A DNA stretch of 8,477 bases from JBDSTZ01 sp039927975 (lineage in GTDB: Bacteria > Pseudomonadota > Gammaproteobacteria > Burkholderiales > Burkholderiaceae_D), in assembly GCA_039927975.1 (NCBI GenBank), contig JBDSTZ010000404.1:1-8477 (forward strand). The letters run 5' to 3'. The notes beneath the pieces are model-generated. The model searched no databases. It had not been told where the DNA came from and saw only the letters and a program-made list of their open reading frames with translations. The position numbers and the translations under genes are program-made. Below are positions 1 through 5,834 of the stretch, one piece after another (position 1 is the stretch's first letter; every line of letters starts with the position of its first letter).

Positions 1-208
1 CGTTGCCGCGCTCGAAGAAGCCGGGCGGCACCAGCGACAGGTCCTCGGCCGACTTGCCGGCGAAAAATTCGGACAGGTGCACGCGGTCGTAGGCGGGGCG
101 CGGCTCTTCGCACAGCACCGTGACCTCCAGCGACTGGGCAGCGTTGGCGCTCAGGGTTTCCAGAAATTTGTGGCCCACCATGCCGTGGCCGATGACGATG
201 ATCTTCAT
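1..208 (-). CDS. nirB: Nitrite reductase [NAD(P)H] large subunit, N-terminal part only
   Basis: Only the first 69 codons are in the window; the gene runs off the left edge. NirB is the cytoplasmic flavo-sirohaem subunit that, with NirD, reduces nitrite to ammonium using NAD(P)H. The visible part begins MKIIVIGHGMVGHKF, an FAD-binding Rossmann beta strand with GxGxxG at residues 7-12. It continues with CEEPRPAYDRVHLSEFF at 33-49 and a DLSLV segment at 56-60, which closely match the N-terminus of E. coli NirB as I know it. The start is well supported: AAGGAG (216-221) lies 7 nt upstream and overlaps the TAA stop of the transporter gene, leaving only 11 nt between the genes. This argues for a single narK-nirB transcript under the leader described at 1540-1661. 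The [4Fe-4S]/sirohaem domain lies outside the window, so assimilatory role is inferred from context. Confidence 0.93.
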   Translation of the reverse strand, partial: MKIIVIGHGMVGHKFLETLSANAAQSLEVTVLCEEPRPAYDRVHLSEFFAGKSAEDLSLVPPGFFERGN

Positions 209-219
209 GCTGTATCTCC

Positions 220-1521
220 TTAAGCGATTGCGTTGTTGCCGGGGGCCGGCGCCGCATCGGCGCTGACGGTCAGGCGTACGGCGATGGCGCAGAGGGCCGA
301 CAGCAGCACCATGCCCGACAGGATGCCGAGGGTTTGCTGGATGTCGCCGGTGCCCTTCATCAGGAAGCCGGCCGCCACCGCGCCCACGTTGCCGCCGGCG
401 CCGATGATGCCCGTCACGCCGCCCAGCGCCTTGTTGTCGATGAAGGGCACCAGCGCGTAGGTCGCGCCGCATGCCATGTGGGTGAACAGGCCAAACACCA
501 GCATGGCGATCACGGCGTAGGTGACGGTTGAGGCGTTGGCGAACCACAGCAGGCCGATGCCTTCGCCGATCATCATCACGAACAGCACGGTGAAGCGCGA
601 GTTCAGAGTGCCCGCTCCGGCGCGGCGGTCCGAAATCCAGCCACCCAGGCCACGGGCGAACAGGGCCAGCAGACCGAAGCTGCCAGCGGCCATGCCGGCC
701 TGGCCGAGCGTCAGGTTGAAGTGGTCGGTGTAGTAGACGGCGGCGACGTTGTGGATGAAGATCTCGACGCCGAAGCAGGCGCCGTAGGTGACGAACAGCA
801 GCCAGACACGGAAGTTGGCGCTGGCCGCCTTGAAGATGGCCAGGCCGCCCTTTTTGCCGCCTTCGACTTCCTTGCCGGCGGCGCGCAGTTCCTTGTAGTT
901 ACCTTCAGGGCAGTCCTGGGTGTATTTCCAGTAGACGGCGGCCATGATCAGCATCATCACGCCCGGCACGACCAGGGCGAGGCGCCAGCCCATGCCTTGG
1001 GAAACGCCGGCCATCACGATGGCGCTCAGCAGGACCGGCATCAGCATCTGGGTGGCGCCGCCACCGCTGTTGCCCCAGCCGGCGGCGACCGCGTTGGCGG
1101 TGCCGACCACTTTCGGTCCGAACATGACCGAGGTGTGGTACTGGGTGATGACGAAGCTGGCGCCGACCGCGCCGATGGCGAGGCGGCAAATCAGGAAGCT
1201 TTCGTAGCTTTGCGCGGCGGCCACGCCGAACACGGGAATGGCGCCCAGCAGCAGCAAGGCGGTGTAGGTCTTGCGCGGGCCGTAGCGGTCGCACATCGGA
1301 CCGATGATCATGCGGACCAGGATGGTGACGGCGACGGCGGCGATGTTGATGTTGGCGATTTGCGCCATCGACAGGCCGAATTCGCCTTTAATCACAGGCA
1401 TCAGGGGAGCGCAGGCGAACCAGGCGAAGAAGCAGACGAAGAAGGCCATCCAGGTCAGGTGGAAGGCGCGCATCTGCGGCGTGCTCATGGAGAAGAGATT
1501 GATGCTGTTAGCTTTGGCCAT
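220..1521 (-). CDS. narK: MFS nitrate/nitrite transporter of the NNP (NarK/NasA) family
   Basis: A 433-residue polytopic inner-membrane protein, a normal length for a 12-helix transporter that moves nitrate in or exchanges it for nitrite. NNP hallmarks are visible: R70 in helix 2, followed by the MFS motif A-like stretch GPMCDRYGPRK (74-84); the first nitrate signature GWGNSGGGA at 148-156; a second conserved Arg, R290, in helix 8; and the second signature TGIIGAGGNVGAV at 370-382. R70 and R290 correspond by position to the two substrate-binding arginines known in NarK/NrtA-type carriers. The ATG at 1519-1521 has a weak GGGA ribosome site 6 nt upstream; M12 is a less likely alternative start. 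The gene is 11 nt from nirB, so uptake is paired with nitrite reduction, which favours an assimilatory role. Some annotations would call it nasA. Expression is predicted to be controlled by the sigma-54 promoter and antitermination leader directly upstream. Confidence 0.93.
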   Translation of the reverse strand: MAKANSINLFSMSTPQMRAFHLTWMAFFVCFFAWFACAPLMPVIKGEFGLSMAQIANINIAAVAVTILVRMIIGPMCDRYGPRKTYTALLLLGAIPVFGVAAAQSYESFLICRLAIGAVGASFVITQYHTSVMFGPKVVGTANAVAAGWGNSGGGATQMLMPVLLSAIVMAGVSQGMGWRLALVVPGVMMLIMAAVYWKYTQDCPEGNYKELRAAGKEVEGGKKGGLAIFKAASANFRVWLLFVTYGACFGVEIFIHNVAAVYYTDHFNLTLGQAGMAAGSFGLLALFARGLGGWISDRRAGAGTLNSRFTVLFVMMIGEGIGLLWFANASTVTYAVIAMLVFGLFTHMACGATYALVPFIDNKALGGVTGIIGAGGNVGAVAAGFLMKGTGDIQQTLGILSGMVLLSALCAIAVRLTVSADAAPAPGNNAIA

Positions 1522-1539
1522 TTTGAGTCCCGTATAAAC

Positions 1540-1592
1540 AAAAAGGCGTCCGCGCGGCAGGGTTCATTGATAAACCGTGCTGAGCGGACGCC
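1540..1592 (-). terminator. Leader terminator (attenuator) upstream of narK
   Basis: On the minus strand GGCGTCCGC (1592-1584) pairs perfectly with GCGGACGCC (1553-1545), followed at once by TTTTTG (1544-1539). The loop folds further: a 3x3 internal loop, GCA/TGC, a C-C mismatch, then GGTTTA (1576-1571) with TGAACC (1566-1561) around a UCAA tetraloop. This is a strong Rho-independent terminator, but it sits 18 nt before the narK start and downstream of a promoter, so it would act as an attenuator. Its 5' arm overlaps the loop and 3' arm of the second ANTAR hairpin (shared 1586-1592), so the two structures cannot form together. Confidence 0.88.
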
Positions 1593-1658
1593 GTTGTCCT
1601 TGTTGCCAATCCGTCGTTAGATCAGCGGTATGTGTTTTGCCTGGATCGCCATTGATCC
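1586..1658 (-). promoter_or_regulatory. ANTAR-type dual hairpin antiterminator in the narK leader RNA
   Basis: Two hairpins with six-base loops lie in tandem. Hairpin 1 is GGATC-AATGGC-GATCC (1658-1643, five pairs). Hairpin 2 is GGAC-AACGGC-GTCC (1599-1586, four pairs). Both loops have A at position 1 and G at position 4, the known recognition signature of ANTAR-domain antiterminators such as NasR and EutV, and the two loops differ at only one base. The linker is 43 nt. Hairpin 2 shares 1586-1592 with the 5' arm of the terminator, the arrangement expected when protein binding to the pair blocks terminator formation. The cognate protein is very likely the NasT encoded at 3224-3865. The structures are read by eye; no folding energy was computed. 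Confidence 0.85.
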
Positions 1659-1672
1659 GTTACCTTAGCTAC

Positions 1673-1688
1673 AGCAAGAGGCGTGCCA
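1673..1688 (-). promoter_or_regulatory. Sigma-54 promoter for narK-nirB
   Basis: The minus strand reads TGGCAC-GCCTC-TTGCT, a full match to the RpoN consensus TGGCAC-N5-TTGCW with GG at -24 and GC at -12. Counting from the -12 C at 1674, transcription should start near 1661-1662, three or four bases before the first ANTAR hairpin. This gives a leader of about 140 nt that contains the whole antitermination switch. Sigma-54 dependence implies an enhancer-binding activator, and NtrC-like sites are present upstream. No primer-extension evidence is available here. Confidence 0.85.
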
Positions 1689-1738
1689 GGGATTTGAAGG
1701 GCTACGGGAGGGGAATCGGGCGGGTAAACACGTGCGCC

Positions 1739-1753
1739 GCATCATTCTGGTGC
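1739..1753. promoter_or_regulatory. NtrC-like binding site, promoter-proximal
   Basis: The plus strand reads GCATC-ATTCT-GGTGC. The NtrC core dyad is GCACC-N5-GGTGC, so this differs at one of ten specified bases. Its centre is about 85 bp upstream of the predicted start, a workable distance for a sigma-54 enhancer. GCATCATT at 1739-1746 also forms an 8-bp inverted repeat with AATGATGC at 1767-1774, which could mean a different regulator uses the same bases. Confidence 0.5.
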
Positions 1754-1785
1754 GGGGGAGCGCGAAAATGATGCACTGCAATGAA

Positions 1786-1800
1786 GCACGGGGGTGGTGC
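1786..1800. promoter_or_regulatory. NtrC-like binding site, promoter-distal
   Basis: The plus strand reads GCACG-GGGGT-GGTGC, one mismatch from the NtrC core GCACC-N5-GGTGC. The centre lies about 132 bp upstream of the predicted start and 47 bp from the proximal site. Paired NtrC sites at about this distance upstream of a sigma-54 promoter are typical of nitrogen-regulated operons. The call rests on consensus matching only. Confidence 0.5.
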
Positions 1801-1822
1801 CAGGAATTGTCGCCTTATCAAT

Positions 1823-1848
1823 CGTCGTCCCCGCGCAGGCGGGGATCC
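1823..1848. repeat. REP/dRS3-like palindrome, copy 1 (inverted)
   Basis: CCCCGC (1829-1834) and GCGGGG (1839-1844) form a 6-bp stem around a GCAG loop, extended by a T-A pair. The outer flank CGTCGT (1823-1828) is the reverse complement of the ACGACG that follows the palindrome of copy 3, so this copy points the opposite way. The form, a G/C-rich hairpin flanked by an asymmetric ACGACG or TGACGG tail, is common in proteobacterial intergenic repeats and resembles neisserial dRS3. It lies between nasS and the narK control region and may act as a 3' transcript-end structure for nasTS. Confidence 0.7.
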
Positions 1849-1875
1849 ATGCCATCCGGTCGGCAACGCATATGC

Positions 1876-1914
1876 ATCCCGAGCCACGGGAATGACGGCA
1901 TTGCTGTTAACGAT
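1876..1914. repeat. REP-like repeat, copy 2 (degenerate palindrome)
   Basis: CCCG-AGCCA-CGGG (1878-1890) is a short palindrome followed by AATGACGG and then a tail ending TAACGAT (1908-1914). The block from 1887 repeats at exactly 60 bp, at 1947-1974, with 21 of 28 bases identical by hand alignment. The stem is weaker and its loop differs from copies 1 and 3, so this looks like an older, decayed copy in the same direction as copy 3. Confidence 0.6.
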
Positions 1915-1934
1915 TATGTTTGGGACGGTAGGGA

Positions 1935-1974
1935 TTCCCGCCTGCGCGGGAACGACGGCGTAGGCGCTAACGAT
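1935..1974. repeat. REP/dRS3-like palindrome, copy 3
   Basis: TTCCCGC (1935-1941) pairs with GCGGGAA (1946-1952) around CTGC, followed by CGACGG and a tail ending TAACGAT. Its core is the reverse complement of copy 1, and its tail is a direct repeat of copy 2. The three copies together cover about 150 bp of the nasS-narK gap and lie closest to the nasS stop at 2027. Confidence 0.7.
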
Positions 1975-2026
1975 GGAAGTGCAGTTTGGCTAAGCAATGG
2001 CCAAGCGACCTATCCTCGCCAATCTC

Positions 2027-3202
2027 CTAGCGCCGCGATATCGCGAACGAGGCCGCATACCCGGCAGGGTCGCTGCCATCCCACACTTTCGCGTCGATCA
2101 GGGTCGAGGCGCGCATCACGCCGGCCGGCAGCGGCGTCCCGGTCAGCTCAGCCGCCTCGCGATACAGGCCGATCCGGTTGACGCCGGTCGCCACCGCCAG
2201 GTAGTCGGGATCTTCCTTGAGCAAGCCCCAACGCCGGTGCTGCGTCATGAACCACATCGCGTCCGACAAATACGGGAAATTGACCGCCCCCTCGTCGTAG
2301 AACTTGAGGCAGTGCGAATCGACCCACTGGTTGCCCAGGCCGTCATGGTACTGCCCCAGGATGCGCGGCCCGATCACGTCCGCGCTGGTATTCACATACG
2401 CCGGGCTGGAAATCGCCTCCGTCATGGCCTGCTTGTTCACCTGCGAGGCCTCGATCCAGCGGCTCGCTTCGAGCACCGCCGCCACCAGCGCGCGGCTGGT
2501 GTTCGGATGGGCGTCGACGAAGCGCGCGCTGGCCGCCAGCACCTTGCCCGGATGCTCGGGCCAGATCTGCTGGCTGGTGGTGGCGGTAATGCCCACCCCG
2601 TCTGCCAGCGCCCGGTGCCCCCACGGCTCGCCGGCGCAAAAGCCGTTGATGTGGCCGGCCTTCAAATTGGCCACCATCTGCGACGGCGGCACCGTCACCA
2701 CCCGCGCGTCGCGATACGGATCGATGCCCACGCTGGCCAGCCAGTAATACAGCCACATCGCGTGATTGCCGGTCGGGAAAGTCTGGGCAAAGGTGAGCTG
2801 ACGCTGTTCGCGCTTCATCAAGAGCGCCAGCGAGGGGCCGTCGACCGCGCCGCGCGTGACCAGCTCGCGTGACAGCGTGATCGCCTGGCCGTTCTGCGAC
2901 AGGCTCATGAGCACGGCCATCGGATGCTGCTGGGCGCCAATACCCATCTGCACGCTCATCACCATGCCGTAGAGCGCGTGCGCCGCGTCGAGCTCGCCGC
3001 TGCAGAGCTGATCGCGGATCGCCGACCAAGAAGCCTCGCGGCTGAGGACGATCTTGATGCCGTGCTTCTCGTCCAGTCCCAGCACCGAGGCCATGACCAG
3101 CGAGGCGCAGTCGGTCAGCGGCAGAAAGCCGACCTTGACCGTCGTTTTTTCGAGTTTGAGGGCGCCGCTTGCTACGGCGCCCGGTGTATCCAGCCCAGCC
3201 AT
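2027..3202 (-). CDS. nasS: NasS: cytoplasmic nitrate/nitrite sensor of the CmpA/NrtA family
   Basis: A 391-residue protein of the CmpA/NrtA periplasmic-binding-protein fold, but with no signal peptide or lipobox: the N-terminus (MAGLDTPGAV) leads straight into the first beta strand VKVGFLPLTDCASLVMA at 22-38. Family segments include GELDAAHALYGM (69-80), TFPTGNHAMWLYYWL (141-155), GEPWGHRA (191-198) and KVLAAS (220-225). This cytoplasmic version is known as NasS, which binds nitrate or nitrite and, when empty, holds the antiterminator NasT inactive. The ATG at 3200-3202 has GGAG close upstream in the 21-nt gap after nasT, consistent with one nasT-nasS operon. No ABC permease or ATPase genes are nearby, which also favours a sensor over a transport subunit. 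The gene lies directly upstream of the narK-nirB operon it is predicted to control. Confidence 0.9.
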   Translation of the reverse strand: MAGLDTPGAVASGALKLEKTTVKVGFLPLTDCASLVMASVLGLDEKHGIKIVLSREASWSAIRDQLCSGELDAAHALYGMVMSVQMGIGAQQHPMAVLMSLSQNGQAITLSRELVTRGAVDGPSLALLMKREQRQLTFAQTFPTGNHAMWLYYWLASVGIDPYRDARVVTVPPSQMVANLKAGHINGFCAGEPWGHRALADGVGITATTSQQIWPEHPGKVLAASARFVDAHPNTSRALVAAVLEASRWIEASQVNKQAMTEAISSPAYVNTSADVIGPRILGQYHDGLGNQWVDSHCLKFYDEGAVNFPYLSDAMWFMTQHRRWGLLKEDPDYLAVATGVNRIGLYREAAELTGTPLPAGVMRASTLIDAKVWDGSDPAGYAASFAISRR

Positions 3203-3223
3203 GCACTCTCCATACCGCCGGCC

Positions 3224-3865
3224 TCAGCCGAGCAGATCTTCCACGTCCAGAATACGCTGCGCCACTTCCGCCAGCTTCAAGTTCTTGTTCATCGCCATGC
3301 TGCGCAGCTTTTGATACGCCTGTTCCTCGCTCAGCTTGTGATGCGACATCAGCAAGCCCTTGGCGCGGTCGATCACTTTGCGGTCCGCCAGCTTGCCCTT
3401 GGTGTCGGATAACTCCGCAAGCAGTTTCTGTTCCTGCCGGAACCGGGCGAGCGCGACCTGCAATACCGGCAACACCCGCTCGGCGCGCAGGCCGTCGACG
3501 ATATACGCCGACACGCCGGCCGCCATCGCCGCGTCCATGCTGCTGGTGGTCTTGTCCTCGGTGAACAGGATGATCGGACGGCGCTCGTCGCGGGTGGCGA
3601 TGACGATGTGTTCGAGCACGTCGCGCGCGTCCGACTCGGCATCGATGATGATCATGTCCGGCTGCAATTGGGCGATGCGCTCGGGCAGGAACATGTCGGC
3701 CGGCAGCGAGGCGACGATGTCGTAGCCCGATTCGAGCAAGCCGATGCGCAAGGCGTTGCCGCGCCTGACCTGCTCGGCGATGCCGGGGCTGTCAGCGCTG
3801 TGCTCGGTCACCACGGTGTTGACGACCACGATGCGCAGGGGTGGAGCTGGGTGAGACGAAGTCAT
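3224..3865 (-). CDS. nasT: NasT: ANTAR-domain transcription antiterminator
   Basis: With the start used here the protein has 213 residues: a pseudo-receiver domain (about 10-140), a coiled-coil helix (141-160, rich in Gln, Leu and Lys), and a C-terminal ANTAR RNA-binding domain (about 155-208) with DRAKGLLM (166-173), EEQAYQKLR (180-188) and a final helix VAQRIL. The receiver keeps an Asp in IIIDAES (72-78), but the acidic pair normally after strand 1 is replaced by Asn-Thr. NasT is known to be controlled by NasS binding rather than phosphorylation. The known role is to bind paired hexaloop hairpins in nitrate-assimilation leaders and prevent termination; such hairpins occur at 1586-1658. In-frame ATGs also exist at 3907 (227 aa) and 3889. 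None has a clear ribosome site; I prefer 3865 because homologues begin just before strand 1. Residues 17-36 look like an insertion relative to NasT proteins I remember. Confidence 0.88.
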   Translation of the reverse strand: MTSSHPAPPLRIVVVNTVVTEHSADSPGIAEQVRRGNALRIGLLESGYDIVASLPADMFLPERIAQLQPDMIIIDAESDARDVLEHIVIATRDERRPIILFTEDKTTSSMDAAMAAGVSAYIVDGLRAERVLPVLQVALARFRQEQKLLAELSDTKGKLADRKVIDRAKGLLMSHHKLSEEQAYQKLRSMAMNKNLKLAEVAQRILDVEDLLG

Positions 3866-3877
3866 AAACGTTTTACT

Positions 3878-3893
3878 AGCAATTTCCATGCCC
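3878..3893 (-). promoter_or_regulatory. Possible sigma-54-like promoter upstream of nasT
   Basis: The minus strand reads GGGCAT-GGAAA-TTGCT. It keeps the invariant GG-N10-GC and most of the consensus, but differs at the first and last bases of the -24 box. If used, transcription would begin near 3867, only two bases before the ATG at 3865, giving an almost leaderless message. The match would place the 3907 and 3889 starts upstream of the promoter. Weak; a housekeeping promoter further upstream is equally possible. Confidence 0.25.
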
Positions 3894-3937
3894 AAAAAAA
3901 GCGACATGGTAACAGACGAGTCCGGTTCGTGGGGCAG

Positions 3938-5824
3938 CTACCTGCGGCGCCGTTTCCCCTCCCCCGCCTGGCTGATGACGGTGCGGAAAAACGTGACCAG
4001 ATCGCTCACATGATAATCGAAACTGAACTGCTCACGGTGTTCCCAGACTTGTTGCCGTGCCGCTTGCAGGGCGCCGGGCGCGCGCAGGGACGCGCCGAGG
4101 TCGGCGATCGTGTCGTAGAAAATGCCAATGCCAAGCCGGCGCGCCAGCGTCTGGGTGGCGACGATGGCGCCGCTGTTATTTCGCTGAATCATGGGCAAGC
4201 CGGCGACCGCCAGCGTCGCCATGCGGGCCGGCAAATTGAGGTCGTCCCAGGTGGCGCGACGCAGTTCGCCGCCGTTGTCGCTGGCAAACGCGTGCAGCCA
4301 GCCGGCGTCGTAACGCGAAAATTCGGCAAGCCAGTCGCCTTGGTCGACGTGCCCGTGCAGATGCAGATGGCGCGGGGCCAATGTGCTGGCCTTGGCGATC
4401 CATTCACGCCATTGGCCATGAGTAAAGTCGCCGTAGAAATGCAGGTGAATGTTCTCGGCCGCCAGTTCCGCCACGGTGTGCGGATGCAGGCCGATGGGAC
4501 GGCCCGGCACCACGGTGTGGAGCTCGCCGTCGGTCGCCGACAGGCGCGGCGACATGGCGCCGTCGAACCACGCGCGACGCGGCAGGTCGCCGTCGAGCAC
4601 GTGGCGGGGGCCGCGCTGCGACAGGCCGGGGACCACGGTATCGAACCAGTCGCGCATTTCGCCGCTGCAAAAGATACGCCCGTCGGCGCGCTCGGTCAGC
4701 TCGACCAGTTGCGGCCAGCTGCCTTTCTCCAGGCAGATGAAGGGCCCTTCCTTGAAATGCCAGACGAAGGGAATACCGTCGGCGGCCAGCATGACCTCGT
4801 GCGCGAACGGCACCGCCTGCCAGTTCAGCTGGGCGTAGATCACATCGGGCGGATCACGCCGCAGTGCCTCGCGCCAGTCATCGGCCGGCAGCTCGCGCAC
4901 ATGGCCGAATGGCATCGGGCCGACCGCGTTGTACCAGTAAGGCGAACGCATCCACAAGCCGGACAGGCTGTGGCCGCGCTCTTCCAGGGCGAGCACGCGG
5001 TCGGCGTTGTAGGCCAGTTCGCCCACCAACAGAATGTGAAGGCCGTCGCGCGCCGGCGGGGTGTCAGGTCGCAAGCGCGCATCGCGGTACTGCTCGACTT
5101 CATCAATCGGGTTGCCCGCGGTGCTGTGGAAACGCAGCGGCGTGGTGACGCCGTAATATTGGCGAAAGGGATTGATGCCGCCCTCCGGCTCGCGCATCAG
5201 CTTGTGGCGCTGCTGCGGATGGTCGACCCACTCGCAGCGGACCAGGCCGGTGCCGATCACATTGCCGCGGGCACGCAGGCGCGACCAGAACAGGCGTTCA
5301 AGATCGTCGGACTCAAGTTCGCTTCGCTCGGTCCAGCGCAGGCTGGTCTGGCGATGCATGCACTGCACCAGTTGCAGGCCAGCGCCGGCCAGTTCTCCCG
5401 GCGCGCTGCGATTGTAGTGGTGGCGCATGCCGGACACCGCGAGCACCGCGCGTTCGTCGGCCAGGCAGTCGGCCAGCGTGCGCAGGTGGTCGCGGTAGAA
5501 CAGGTCGTCGCTCGGCAGATAGGCGATCAGCGGCGCCCTGGCATAGCCGAGGGCGATGTTCAGCGCATGGCCGAGCCCGCCGTTGGCGTCGAGCCGGACA
5601 TAGCGGATGCGCGTGTCCTCCAGCCAGGGTTGCACGAGCTCGGCCGTATCGTCCGGGCTGCCATCGTCGACGATGATGGCTTCCCAGTTGTCCAGCGTCT
5701 GGGCCTGCAAGCTGGCCAGCGCCCGCCGGATGAAATGGGCTTGCGCGAACGTCGGCATCAGCACGCTGACCGCCGGCGCGGCATCGGCATCGGCATCGGC
5801 ATCGGCATCGGGGAGAATATTCAT
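3938..5824 (-). CDS. Two-domain glycosyltransferase (GT2 fused to GT4-like)
   Basis: A 628-residue protein with no membrane segment. The N-terminal half is a GT-A family 2 domain: VSVLMPTF (19-26), the nucleotide-binding IIVDDGSPDDT (50-60), and the metal-binding SDD in LPSDDLFY (103-110), ending near residue 230. From about residue 260 a second domain starts with GLHILLVGELAYNADRVLAL, followed by a Rossmann-like GT-B layout with HFYGDF, HLHGHV and an NLPARMATLAVAGLPMI segment, as in GT4-type enzymes. Such double transferases usually build surface or capsular polysaccharide, but donor and acceptor sugars cannot be told from sequence. The start at 5822-5824 is chosen because GGAAG lies 7 nt upstream; an in-frame ATG at 5857 has no ribosome site. 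Residues 6-15 are five Asp-Ala repeats encoded by a perfect hexanucleotide repeat. The C-terminus ends in a basic GKRRRR tail. No other polysaccharide genes are in the window. Confidence 0.85.
   Translation of the reverse strand: MNILPDADADADADAAPAVSVLMPTFAQAHFIRRALASLQAQTLDNWEAIIVDDGSPDDTAELVQPWLEDTRIRYVRLDANGGLGHALNIALGYARAPLIAYLPSDDLFYRDHLRTLADCLADERAVLAVSGMRHHYNRSAPGELAGAGLQLVQCMHRQTSLRWTERSELESDDLERLFWSRLRARGNVIGTGLVRCEWVDHPQQRHKLMREPEGGINPFRQYYGVTTPLRFHSTAGNPIDEVEQYRDARLRPDTPPARDGLHILLVGELAYNADRVLALEERGHSLSGLWMRSPYWYNAVGPMPFGHVRELPADDWREALRRDPPDVIYAQLNWQAVPFAHEVMLAADGIPFVWHFKEGPFICLEKGSWPQLVELTERADGRIFCSGEMRDWFDTVVPGLSQRGPRHVLDGDLPRRAWFDGAMSPRLSATDGELHTVVPGRPIGLHPHTVAELAAENIHLHFYGDFTHGQWREWIAKASTLAPRHLHLHGHVDQGDWLAEFSRYDAGWLHAFASDNGGELRRATWDDLNLPARMATLAVAGLPMIQRNNSGAIVATQTLARRLGIGIFYDTIADLGASLRAPGALQAARQQVWEHREQFSFDYHVSDLVTFFRTVISQAGEGKRRRR
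5781..5810. repeat. Hexanucleotide microsatellite, five perfect GCATCG units
   Basis: Five exact tandem copies of GCATCG lie inside the glycosyltransferase gene, encoding Asp-Ala x5 just after its start codon. Because the unit is 6 bp, gain or loss of copies stays in frame and would lengthen or shorten the acidic N-terminal tract instead of switching the gene off. Confidence 0.9.
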
Positions 5825-5834
5825 GGCGTAGCTT

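Noticed and set aside
721..1620. Open frame of 299 codons on the plus strand
   Set aside because: It is antisense to the well-supported transporter, with low-complexity His/Asp/Gly-rich translation typical of a mirror frame.
1823..1974. Possible CRISPR array
   Set aside because: Only three units, two orientations, imperfect repeats that extend into the would-be spacer, and no cas genes. It fits REP-like repeats better.
1986..2004. TTGGC / GCCAA hairpin just after the nasS stop as a terminator
   Set aside because: Only five pairs with a nine-base loop and no T-run after it on the minus strand.
1732..2181. Open frame of 149 codons on the plus strand across the intergenic region
   Set aside because: It is built from the REP-like repeats and the antisense of nasS, with no ribosome site and no recognisable protein.
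3224..3907. The longer 227-residue form of NasT as the true protein
   Set aside because: The extra 14 residues have no ribosome site before them, precede the normal family start and overlap a promoter-like element. It remains possible.
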